From NCBI GenBank assembly GCA_035942915.1, contig DASZCR010000281.1, forward strand, positions 1-6,793: a stretch of 6,793 bases of DNA. Direction: 5' to 3'. The position numbers and the translations under genes are program-made. Shown here one piece after another: positions 1 through 5,743 of this stretch. Origin of the DNA: DASZCR01 sp035942915. Its GTDB lineage: Bacteria; Acidobacteriota; Blastocatellia; Pyrinomonadales; Pyrinomonadaceae. Each line of letters starts with the position of its first letter. Position 1 is the first letter of the stretch. The notes under the pieces are model-generated. The model worked only from the letters and a program-made list of their open reading frames with translations, had not been told where the DNA came from and ran no database searches.

Positions 1-24
1 GCTCGAATCCGCGCGGATTCGAGC
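1..24 (-). terminator. Perfect palindrome, candidate terminator of the secreted-protein gene
   Basis: The first 24 bases are a perfect inverted repeat: a 10-bp stem (arm GCTCGAATCC) around a GCGC loop. It begins about 45 bases past the stop codon of the minus-strand gene that ends at 69, which is where an intrinsic terminator would sit. The tract that should follow as a U-run lies outside the window, so termination cannot be confirmed. A palindromic repeat element or a protein-binding site is possible instead. Confidence 0.4.
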
Positions 25-68
25 GGCCTGCGTCCTCTCTGAACGTCTGCGATGTCGCGCGTTCGTCC

Positions 69-1028
69 TTAGCGGACGACCGTGCCGATGACCGTGCCGG
101 TCGGCATGCCCGGCTCGCTTTCGAGCGTGACGAGCAGGCCGAAGTCCTGCAAGGCCGTCTCACTCTGAATCTGCGCCTCGTTGCGCATGCCTGTGTTCAC
201 GATTTGGCCGAGACGGTGGTATTTCCCGTCGGGCGAAACCGCCCACACGACGTAGGTGTGACCGGCGGGCGCTTCCTTCAACTCGTGGAAGCGCATCTTG
301 ATGGTGGTCGGGCCGTCCTTGCGCGGCTCGATGATGACGTTGGCGCGCGCCCCCGTCATCGCGCCGGTGAAGTTAATCTTCATCTCCGTGTCCGTCCCGC
401 GACGGAAGCCGGGGATGCCGAGCATCGGAGCCGAGTAGGTCGAAGTCGCGCCCGGCGTGGTGACGGCCGCGACGCGCTCGCCGACGGCCGCTCCGTCGCG
501 CTCGCCCGTGCTCATCGTCGGCACGACGGCGAAGCCCTGCGGCACGGCGCTGCGGAAAGCTATCGGCGTTTCAGGCGTGATGGTCGTCAGATTTCCTTCG
601 GGCGAGAGCACGAGCATGAAGCGGTTGAGCGGCGTGGTGAAGTTCTGCGTGGCCGTCCCGTTGTTGACCGTCACGGGGCCGAGCAAGCTGACTTTCCCCA
701 ACGGGTCAACCGCATAGAGGTTGAAACTGCTGGCGTTGGTCAGCCCCGACAGGTCGAGGTTGACCATCGTGTGGTCGCCCATCCGCAACACTTTGGCGCG
801 CCCCTTCGCGCCCGTGAAAGTGGCGCTCGGCGTGAAATCGACGAACACTTCTTTGTTGACCGGATACTCGATGACAGTCCACGTGCCGTCTGCGTTCTGC
901 ACGGCCTGCGTGGCGGTCGTCGTGACGGTGGTCTGTGTCTGCGTCTGCGTGTCCTGCGCCAAAACGGGCGCCGAGACGACGCAGGCGAGCGCAAGACCGC
1001 CGACGAAACTAAGCAAGCGTTTGCTCAT
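69..1028 (-). CDS. Secreted protein with two tandem RskA-like (anti-sigma-K C-terminal type) domains
   Basis: I do not recognise this as a named protein. The 319-residue product starts with a clear signal peptide (K3-R4, hydrophobic core 5-20, probable cleavage after VLA at 22-24), so it should be exported. Residues 25-41 are a Thr/Gln-rich linker with TQTQTQ repeats. Two related beta-rich units follow, about 60-150 and 214-305. Each runs FTGA.G/R.A.V, then a beta stretch, then LYAVDPLGK in the first or VVWAVSPDGK in the second, then LG.V/I, and ends in LV-L/T-L-S/E. The second unit ends TLESEPGMPTG, resembling the extracytoplasmic C-terminal domain of RskA-type anti-sigma factors (Y.lWlv..dG, then EP..PTG). 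The zinc-finger and transmembrane parts of such factors are absent. The start is supported by an AGGAGG Shine-Dalgarno at 1037-1042, 8 bases before ATG. The domain call rests on motif resemblance only; a role as secreted sensor or structural protein is unknown. Confidence 0.85.
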   Translation of the reverse strand: MSKRLLSFVGGLALACVVSAPVLAQDTQTQTQTTVTTTATQAVQNADGTWTVIEYPVNKEVFVDFTPSATFTGAKGRAKVLRMGDHTMVNLDLSGLTNASSFNLYAVDPLGKVSLLGPVTVNNGTATQNFTTPLNRFMLVLSPEGNLTTITPETPIAFRSAVPQGFAVVPTMSTGERDGAAVGERVAAVTTPGATSTYSAPMLGIPGFRRGTDTEMKINFTGAMTGARANVIIEPRKDGPTTIKMRFHELKEAPAGHTYVVWAVSPDGKYHRLGQIVNTGMRNEAQIQSETALQDFGLLVTLESEPGMPTGTVIGTVVR

Positions 1029-1083
1029 CCTGTTTCCCTCCTCACTTGAAGTGGTTGGCTCTAGGTTAACTTTTGGATGAAAG

Positions 1084-1100
1084 TCTGCCGAGGGGGCAGA
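1084..1100 (-). other. Small hairpin in the predicted 5' leader
   Basis: A 6-bp perfect stem (TCTGCC/GGCAGA) with a 5-base loop lies immediately downstream of the transcription start predicted from the sigma-54-like element at 1112-1128. It would sit at the very 5' end of the mRNA of the secreted protein, where a stem can protect a transcript or carry regulation. Six base pairs can arise by chance in GC-rich DNA. Confidence 0.3.
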
Positions 1101-1111
1101 TGGAGAGGATT

Positions 1112-1128
1112 GGCAATGCTCGTGCCGC
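1112..1128 (-). promoter_or_regulatory. Sigma-54-like -24/-12 promoter element for the secreted-protein gene
   Basis: Read on the minus strand, the element is GCGGCACGAGCATTGCC. It matches GGCACG, a purine, three free bases and TTGC of the sigma-54 consensus, with the invariant GG (1125-1126) and GC (1113-1114) ten bases apart as required. The consensus T before GG and the final A/T are missing. The predicted start, about 12 bases past the GC, is near 1101, giving a leader of about 73 bases before the ATG at 1028. I see no better sigma-70 promoter in this gap. No enhancer-binding protein gene is in the window. Confidence 0.4.
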
Positions 1129-1198
1129 TTGGTCTAAGTGTTTGTCGGGAGGAAATTTATGAGGAAGAGGCGGACGCGTGGCGAACCGTCCTAACGAA

Positions 1199-1230
1199 GT
1201 GATACGGTACACCTTCGTGTATCGCATCAC
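1199..1230 (-). terminator. Imperfect 14-bp hairpin after fabG, weak terminator candidate
   Basis: GTGAT and ATCAC pair as the outer stem. After one mismatch, CGGTACAC and GTGTATCG pair inside it (one G.T or A.C position depending on strand), around a 4-base loop. The hairpin starts 28 bases past the fabG stop. The bases after it on the minus strand (TTCGTTAGG) are only slightly T-rich, so an intrinsic terminator is possible but not strong. Confidence 0.3.
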
Positions 1231-1257
1231 GCCGCGCATGGCCGCCCGTGCAGGGTC

Positions 1258-2022
1258 TCACATCGCCATGCCGCCGTCGGCCTGAATGACCTGACCTGTG
1301 ATGTAGCGCGCCTCGTCCGAGAGCAGGAAGCAGGCGATACGCGCCACCTCTGCGGCTTCTGCGAAACGCTTCATCGGAATCTGTTCGAGCAATTTGGCCT
1401 GATAGCTTTCGTCGAGCGCGCCCGCCATGTCTGTCGCCACCATGCCGAGCGCCAGCGCGTTGACGGAGATATTGCGGCTCGCCACCTCGCGCGCCAGTGC
1501 TTTCGTCAGACCAATCATCCCGGCCTTCGACGCAGAGTAGTTCGTCTGCCCGCCCATGCCGACGACGCCGCTGATGGATGAGATGTTGAGAATCGAACCG
1601 CCGCCTTCGTTCCTCATCAGGTGACGGACGGCCGCGCGCGCGAAGTTCCATGCGCCTTTCAGATTGGTGTCGATGACGGCGTCCCAGTCCTCTTCCTTCA
1701 TCCGCATGATGAGATTGTCGCGGACGATACCGGCGTTGTTGACGAGAAAGTCGAGACGACCGAAGGAGTCGCGTGCGGCCTTGACCATCTCGGCAGCGGC
1801 CTCCGTGTCGGCCACGTCGCAACGCGTCACGTAGGTTTTGACGCCGAGGGCTTCGAGTTCAGAGCGCAGACTCTCGGCCGCCTCTGCGCTCTGCGAATAG
1901 TTGAACGCTACGGCCGCGCCGCGTCTTGCCAGTTCGGTAGCGATGGCTCGGCCGATGCCGCGCGCCGCGCCCGTGACGAGCGCCGCGCGCCCCTCGAAGC
2001 TCTTCGCCGTCGTGTCGCTCAA
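1258..2022 (-). CDS. fabG: Short-chain dehydrogenase, 3-oxoacyl-ACP reductase type (FabG-like)
   Basis: The 254-residue protein has all classical SDR signatures: dinucleotide-binding TGAARGIG at 17-24, D69-V70, NNAG at 95-98, structural Asn120, and catalytic Ser149, Tyr162 and Lys166 (YSASK). R21 and the FabG-like NYS after beta-2 suggest NADPH. The family reduces 3-oxoacyl-ACP to 3-hydroxyacyl-ACP in fatty-acid elongation, in the cytoplasm. The start is TTG at 2022, preceded by GAGGGGAG about five bases away; no in-frame ATG or GTG exists upstream before the stop at 2068-2070. The usual Pro-Gly motif after beta-6 (APG in FabG) reads A191-L192-G193. No fabD, fabF or acpP lies nearby, so this may be a paralog acting in another reductive step (polyhydroxyalkanoate, specialised lipid or other alcohol/ketone chemistry). 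The SDR fold and chemistry are near certain; the exact substrate is not. Confidence 0.88.
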   Translation of the reverse strand: MSDTTAKSFEGRAALVTGAARGIGRAIATELARRGAAVAFNYSQSAEAAESLRSELEALGVKTYVTRCDVADTEAAAEMVKAARDSFGRLDFLVNNAGIVRDNLIMRMKEEDWDAVIDTNLKGAWNFARAAVRHLMRNEGGGSILNISSISGVVGMGGQTNYSASKAGMIGLTKALAREVASRNISVNALALGMVATDMAGALDESYQAKLLEQIPMKRFAEAAEVARIACFLLSDEARYITGQVIQADGGMAM

Positions 2023-2065
2023 CTTGTCTCCCCTCTCCCGGCCTGCGTGTTTGTCGGAGAGCCAT

Positions 2066-2094
2066 TTTTAATGTAATCATGACGGGACAGTCAA
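2066..2094 (-). promoter_or_regulatory. Sigma-70-like promoter of fabG
   Basis: On the minus strand a -35 hexamer TTGACT (2089-2094, five of six consensus bases) is followed after exactly 17 bases by TTAAAA (2066-2071, three of six), in the only AT-rich patch of the gap. The predicted start near 2058 gives a leader of about 36 bases before the TTG codon, enough for the observed Shine-Dalgarno. Confidence 0.5.
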
Positions 2095-2095
2095 C

Positions 2096-2108
2096 CTGAG
2101 AAATTCAG
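2096..2108. promoter_or_regulatory. Short operator-like near-palindrome in the divergent gap
   Basis: CTGAGAAATTCAG is a 13-base inverted repeat centred at 2102, with CTGA/TCAG arms. It directly abuts the -35 of the fabG promoter and lies 20 bases before the nucleotidyltransferase ATG, so a bound protein could affect both genes. Arms of four bases are weak evidence and no regulator gene is visible. Confidence 0.2.
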
Positions 2109-2127
2109 ATTAACGACGAGGTGGGAG

Positions 2128-2901
2128 ATGAAGCTAATCATTCTAGCGGCGGGTTACGCCACGCGTCTGTATCCGCTGACGCTCAATCAACCGAAACCGC
2201 TGCTGACCGTAGCGGGCAAACCGATGATTGAACACGTCCTTGATAATCTCGCGGGCGTCCGTGCGATAGACCATGTTTACGTCGTCACCAACGCCAAGTT
2301 TGCAGGCCATTTCCAGAGGTGGGCTGACGGCTATCGCACGGACGAAGCGCGCCCACGCTTTACCATCATCAACGACCATTCAACCGACGACTCGAACAAA
2401 CTCGGAGCTATCGGCGACCTCCATCTCGTGCTCACACAAGAGCGCGTCGAAGACGAGATTATCGTCGTCGCCGGAGACAATCTCTTCAGCCACAGCCTCG
2501 ACTCCTTCGGCGAGTTCGCGCGCGAGCGCAACGCGCCCGTGCTGGCCGTCTACGACGTGGGCAATCTCGAAGAGATTAAAAAGTATAACGCCATCGAGGT
2601 TGACGCAGAGGGGCGCATCACCTTCTTCGAAGAGAAGCCCGCCGAGCCTCGCAGCACGTTGACGGGAATCGCGCTCTACTACTATCCGGAGTCGGCGCTC
2701 GGCCTGATAAGACAGTACGTCGAGGAGGGCAACAACCCCGACCAGCCCGGCCGTCTCGTGCAGTGGATGTACCAGCGCACGCCCTTCTACACGTGGAAGG
2801 TGCCGGGCATCTGGTACGATGTCGGCTCGAAAGAGACGCTCGAAGAGGCCAACCGGCTCTTCTCGCAGCCCGGCGCGACGGCCGGTGCTTCGTCGGCTTA
2901 A
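2128..2901 (+). CDS. Sugar-phosphate nucleotidyltransferase (RmlA-like NDP-sugar synthase)
   Basis: The 257-residue protein is a single nucleotidyltransferase domain of the glucose-1-phosphate thymidylyl/uridylyltransferase superfamily. These enzymes join a sugar 1-phosphate and an NTP to give NDP-sugar and pyrophosphate, feeding cell-surface polysaccharides. Visible signatures are the N-terminal nucleotide loop AAGYATRLYPLT (7-18), PKPLL (22-26), GAIGDL (93-98), metal-binding Asp117 in AGDN, EEKP (168-171) and the second metal Asp in WYDVGS (229-234, Asp231). The loop has Ala where the GxGTRL form has its second Gly, a variation I believe is common in one RmlA-like subgroup. There is no C-terminal left-handed beta-helix, so no acyltransferase or GlmU-type fusion. 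The start follows GAGGTGGGAG. serS begins 27 bases downstream, suggesting one transcript. Neither the sugar nor the nucleotide can be read from the sequence, so I give no symbol; rmlA proper is only one possibility. Confidence 0.88.
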   Translation: MKLIILAAGYATRLYPLTLNQPKPLLTVAGKPMIEHVLDNLAGVRAIDHVYVVTNAKFAGHFQRWADGYRTDEARPRFTIINDHSTDDSNKLGAIGDLHLVLTQERVEDEIIVVAGDNLFSHSLDSFGEFARERNAPVLAVYDVGNLEEIKKYNAIEVDAEGRITFFEEKPAEPRSTLTGIALYYYPESALGLIRQYVEEGNNPDQPGRLVQWMYQRTPFYTWKVPGIWYDVGSKETLEEANRLFSQPGATAGASSA

Positions 2902-2928
2902 GACTCACACACACACCTCCGACAGAAC

Positions 2929-4239
2929 ATGCTTGACCTAAACTACGTCCGCGACAACCTTGAACGCGTGCGCGCCGCCTTCGAGGCGCGCAACTTTCCG
3001 ACCGCCGCGCTCGACGACTTCGCACGCCTCGACGCGGAGCGCCGCGCGCGCATCGCCGAGAGCGACCGTCTCAACGCCGAGCGCAATGCGGCGAGCCGCG
3101 AAATCGGCGCGCTGATGAAGGAGGGACGGCGCGAAGAGGCAGAGGAGCGTCGTCGCGCCGTCGGCGAACTCAAAGAGCGCATCGCCGCGCTCGACCGCGC
3201 GCGCGACGAAGCCGAGGCCGCGATGAGAGAGTTGCTCTCGACCGTCCCGAACATCCAGCACGAATCCGTTCCTGTCGGCGCAGACGAGTCGGCCAACGCG
3301 GAGGTGCGGCGTTGGGGAACGCAACCGCGCTTCGACTTCGAGCCGCAAGACCACGTTGACCTCGGCACGCGCCTCGACATTCTCGACCTCGAACGCGCCT
3401 CGAAGATTGCCGCCTCGCGCTTCGCCATCCTCAAGGGCGCGGGCGCACGCCTCGAACGCGCGCTCATCAACTTCATGCTCGACCTACACACGACCGAGCA
3501 CGGCTACGCGGAGACGCTGCCGCCCTTCATTGTCAACCGCCACTCGCTCTTCGGCACGGGACAGCTTCCGAAGTTCGAGCCAGACCTCTTCAAGCTGACG
3601 GACGAACGCGAGCTATATCTGATACCTACGGCCGAAGTGCCCGTCACGAACATCTACCGCGAAGAGTTGCTCGACGCCGCGCAGCTTCCTCTGAAGTTCG
3701 TCTCCTACACGCCCTGCTTTCGTTCCGAAGCCGGTTCCTACGGGCGCGACACGCGCGGCGTCATGCGCCAGCATCAGTTCGACAAGGTCGAACTCGTCAA
3801 ACTGGTCGCGCCGGAAAACTCTTACGACGAGTTGGAGGGTTTGACGCGCGACGCCGAGACCATCCTGCAACGTCTCGGCATCCACTATCGCGTCGTCACG
3901 CTCGCCAGCGGCGACATCGGCTTCGGCGCGGCCAAAACTTACGACATCGAAGTCTGGATACCTTCGCAGAACACCTTCCGCGAAATCTCTTCGTGCTCGA
4001 ACTACGAGGCGTTTCAGGCGCGACGCGCGCAGATACGCTTCCGCCGCGCCGCCGGTGCAAAACCCGAATACGTTCACACGCTCAACGGCTCCGGCCTCGC
4101 CGTCGGCCGCACGTGGATTGCCGTCCTCGAAAACTACCAGCAACCAGACGGCTCGATACTCATCCCCGAAGCCTTGCGCCCCTACATGGGCGGCCTAGAG
4201 AAGATAGAGAGCACGGAAAAGAACCGTCCATCGGCTTAA
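2929..4239 (+). CDS. serS: Seryl-tRNA synthetase
   Basis: This cytoplasmic class II aminoacyl-tRNA synthetase charges tRNA-Ser (and tRNA-Sec where present) with serine using ATP. It is 436 residues, close to the family norm of about 420-430, and complete. The N-terminal MLDL...VR.N...V opens the tRNA-binding arm, a charged helical coiled coil at about 30-100. Motif 1 lies near 176-200, the serine-binding TAEVP at 234-238, motif 2 at 264-284 (FRSEAGSYGRDTRG...QHQF) and motif 3 at 387-405 (GSGLAVGRTWIAVLENYQQ), with the ATP-contacting arginines Arg265 and Arg394. The start matches the family's usual first residues. No Shine-Dalgarno precedes it: the 27-base gap holds a CA-dinucleotide run and CCTCCGACAGAAC. 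Translation may therefore depend on ribosomes from the upstream nucleotidyltransferase or on an SD-independent route. Confidence 0.98.
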   Translation: MLDLNYVRDNLERVRAAFEARNFPTAALDDFARLDAERRARIAESDRLNAERNAASREIGALMKEGRREEAEERRRAVGELKERIAALDRARDEAEAAMRELLSTVPNIQHESVPVGADESANAEVRRWGTQPRFDFEPQDHVDLGTRLDILDLERASKIAASRFAILKGAGARLERALINFMLDLHTTEHGYAETLPPFIVNRHSLFGTGQLPKFEPDLFKLTDERELYLIPTAEVPVTNIYREELLDAAQLPLKFVSYTPCFRSEAGSYGRDTRGVMRQHQFDKVELVKLVAPENSYDELEGLTRDAETILQRLGIHYRVVTLASGDIGFGAAKTYDIEVWIPSQNTFREISSCSNYEAFQARRAQIRFRRAAGAKPEYVHTLNGSGLAVGRTWIAVLENYQQPDGSILIPEALRPYMGGLEKIESTEKNRPSA

Positions 4240-4243
4240 CAAC

Positions 4244-4316
4244 TGACCTCTCTCTTCTGTGCGCCTCCCGCGTGAATTTTTAATCGCACGCGGGAGAGGC
4301 GCACAAGCAGAGGTCA
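4244..4316 (+). terminator. Long two-part hairpin after serS, candidate terminator
   Basis: Starting five bases after the serS stop, an outer 8-bp perfect stem (TGACCTCT 4244-4251 with AGAGGTCA 4309-4316) encloses an inner stem of 17 bp (4258-4274 with 4287-4305, one 2-base bulge). The loop is the 12-base AT-rich AATTTTTAATCG, and a 6x3 internal loop separates the stems. The following bases, TTCTCCTTCTT, are pyrimidine-rich. Position and stability fit a terminator of the nucleotidyltransferase-serS transcript. The extent and bulges also recall dispersed palindromic repeat elements. Confidence 0.6.
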
Positions 4317-4325
4317 TTCTCCTTC

Positions 4326-4355
4326 TTGCCGGTTTGAAGCGCGAGTATTTATGAT
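4326..4355 (+). promoter_or_regulatory. Sigma-70-like promoter placed for a leaderless transcript of the CorC-type gene
   Basis: TATGAT (4350-4355, five of six consensus bases) follows TTGCCG (4326-4331, four of six) after an 18-base spacer. A start about 6-7 bases past the -10 would fall at 4361-4362, on the A or T of the ATG at 4361. No Shine-Dalgarno is seen in the bases before that ATG, which agrees with a leaderless mRNA. Confidence 0.45.
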
Positions 4356-4360
4356 GTTGT

Positions 4361-5743
4361 ATGCTGGAAACGCTCAATATTTTACTCGTCATTCTGCTCG
4401 TCCTCGCCAACGGTTTCTTCGTCGCTTCTGAATTTGCGCTGGTCGGCGTGCGTCGCTCGCGCATCGTCGCGTTGGCCGCGACGGGCGACGGCCGCGCACG
4501 CAGGCTCTTGGAGCTTGTTGACCATCTCAACGCCTACATCTCCGCCACGCAACTCGGCATCACGCTGGCCTCTCTGGCGCTCGGCTGGATTGGCGAACCG
4601 GCCATCGCGCATCTGCTCGAAGTGCCGCTCAAGGGGCGCGTCTCCGAAGCCGTGCTGCACACCATCGCCTTCACCATCGCCTTCAGCATCATCACCTTCC
4701 TGCACATCGTGATTGGCGAACTCGCCCCGAAGACGCTCGCGCTCGAACGCGCAGAGAAGACGGCGCTCGCCATCGCGCTGCCACTGCAAATTTTCTACAC
4801 GGTCTTTCGCTGGCCGATACGTCTGCTCGACTGGGCGGGCACACGCACCGTCCGCCTCTTCGGCCTTCACCCTTCGGGCGAGCACGCGTCGATTTACACC
4901 GAAGCGGAGTTGCGTCAACTCATTGACATCTCGCGCCAGAGCGGCCATCTCGAAGAACAGGAGCAACAACTCATCAGCAACGTCTTCGACTTCGCCGACG
5001 CCGAAGTGCGCGAGGCGATGATTCCGCGCACGGGCGTCGATGCCATCTCCGCCGACGCCACTCTGGAAGAGGCGGTCGCGGCCTTTCGCGCGCTCGGCTA
5101 CTCGCGCCTGCCCGTCTATCGCGGGAGGTTGGACGAGATTGTCGGCATCCTCTTCAGGAAGGATTTGGAGCCTTATCTGGGACGGCCGCAGCCCGCAGAT
5201 TTCAACCTTGAGAAGCTGCTCCATCCGCCCCTCTTCATGCCCGCCACGGCGCGTCTCGGCGCGGCGCTCAGGCAGATGCAGGCGGCGCGCACGCATCTGG
5301 CCGTCGTCGTCGATGAGCACGGCGGCATGGAAGGCATCGTCACGCTGGAAGATTTGCTCGAAGAGATTGTCGGCGAGATAAACGACGAATACGACGAGGA
5401 GGTGCGCTCGCAGATAACGAAGGAGACGGACGGCTCTTATCTGCTGAGCGGGATGCTGACCGTCCGCGACGCCAACCGTCAACTGCATCTCGGTCTGCCG
5501 GAGGAGGGGCGCTACACGACGCTCGCAGGCTTTCTGCTGGCGCGCGCCGGGCGTCTCTTGCAGGAAGGTGACGTGGTGGAATACGAAGGTCTGACGTTTC
5601 GGGTCGAGCGTGTTGACCAGCGTCGCCTGCGACGCATACGCCTGACGATGCCCGTCGTCGAAGACACGAGCGGCGGCAGGATGAGAGCTTTCTTCCTGCC
5701 GCCGTTTGCGCCCGTCTTACTGAGCGGTCTATTCAATCTTTAA
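4361..5743 (+). CDS. CNNM/CorC-family membrane protein (DUF21, CBS pair, CorC_HlyC domain)
   Basis: This 460-residue inner-membrane protein has the full CNNM-type order. A DUF21 membrane domain (1-165) has hydrophobic segments near 5-28, 62-82, 100-120 and 135-158 and the motif GELAPKTLAL (119-128). Two CBS modules follow, about 218-275 (starting AMIPRT) and 282-342 (VVVDEHGGMEGIVTLEDLLEEIVGEI). Then comes a CorC_HlyC domain, about 355-430. Family members are linked to Mg2+/Co2+ or Na+-coupled ion efflux; 'hemolysin' is an older label. The CBS pair usually binds ATP or other adenylates. The start is the only sensible ATG: an in-frame TGA lies at 4355-4357. No Shine-Dalgarno is present. Residues 431-460 extend past the CorC domain as a tail with a hydrophobic end (FFLPPF...GLFNL); its last codons overlap sppA, which converges from the other strand. 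Transported ion unproven. Confidence 0.93.
   Translation: MLETLNILLVILLVLANGFFVASEFALVGVRRSRIVALAATGDGRARRLLELVDHLNAYISATQLGITLASLALGWIGEPAIAHLLEVPLKGRVSEAVLHTIAFTIAFSIITFLHIVIGELAPKTLALERAEKTALAIALPLQIFYTVFRWPIRLLDWAGTRTVRLFGLHPSGEHASIYTEAELRQLIDISRQSGHLEEQEQQLISNVFDFADAEVREAMIPRTGVDAISADATLEEAVAAFRALGYSRLPVYRGRLDEIVGILFRKDLEPYLGRPQPADFNLEKLLHPPLFMPATARLGAALRQMQAARTHLAVVVDEHGGMEGIVTLEDLLEEIVGEINDEYDEEVRSQITKETDGSYLLSGMLTVRDANRQLHLGLPEEGRYTTLAGFLLARAGRLLQEGDVVEYEGLTFRVERVDQRRLRRIRLTMPVVEDTSGGRMRAFFLPPFAPVLLSGLFNL
5671..5704 (-). terminator. 11-bp hairpin inside the CorC-type gene's tail codons, candidate sppA terminator
   Basis: CGGCGGCAGGA (5671-5681) and TCCTGCCGCCG (5694-5704) pair perfectly around a 12-base loop. 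For the sppA transcript the hairpin begins 24 bases after the stop codon, the normal place for a terminator. For the plus strand it lies within codons 437-449 of the CorC-type protein. The minus-strand bases after it have no clear U-run, so intrinsic termination is uncertain. Confidence 0.45.

Noticed and set aside
927..958. GTCTGC-type short tandem repeats as a noncoding repeat array
   Set aside because: They encode the TQTQTQ linker of the secreted protein and are explained as low-complexity coding sequence.
957..1028. Lipoprotein signal (Cys16 after ALA) in the secreted protein
   Set aside because: The residue at -3 is Ala with Leu at -2, a poor lipobox, and a good signal peptidase I site (VLA, then Gln25) follows.
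204..1049. 281-codon plus-strand frame opposite the secreted-protein gene
   Set aside because: It has Arg/His/Gly-rich low-order composition and no recognisable domain, while the minus strand has a signal peptide, Shine-Dalgarno and repeated domains.
1157..1822. 221-codon minus frame overlapping fabG
   Set aside because: An Arg-rich translation in another frame of a well-supported SDR gene; no motifs.
2051..2079. Plus-strand promoter TTGTCG-N17-TAATCA for the nucleotidyltransferase gene
   Set aside because: The -10 matches only two of six consensus bases; no convincing plus-strand promoter was found in the divergent gap, although one must presumably exist.
4382..5488. 368-codon open frame on the minus strand inside the CorC-type gene
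   Set aside because: The plus strand has a full recognised domain set. The minus frame is rich in Arg, Gly and Asp with no motif, as expected from GC-rich codon bias.
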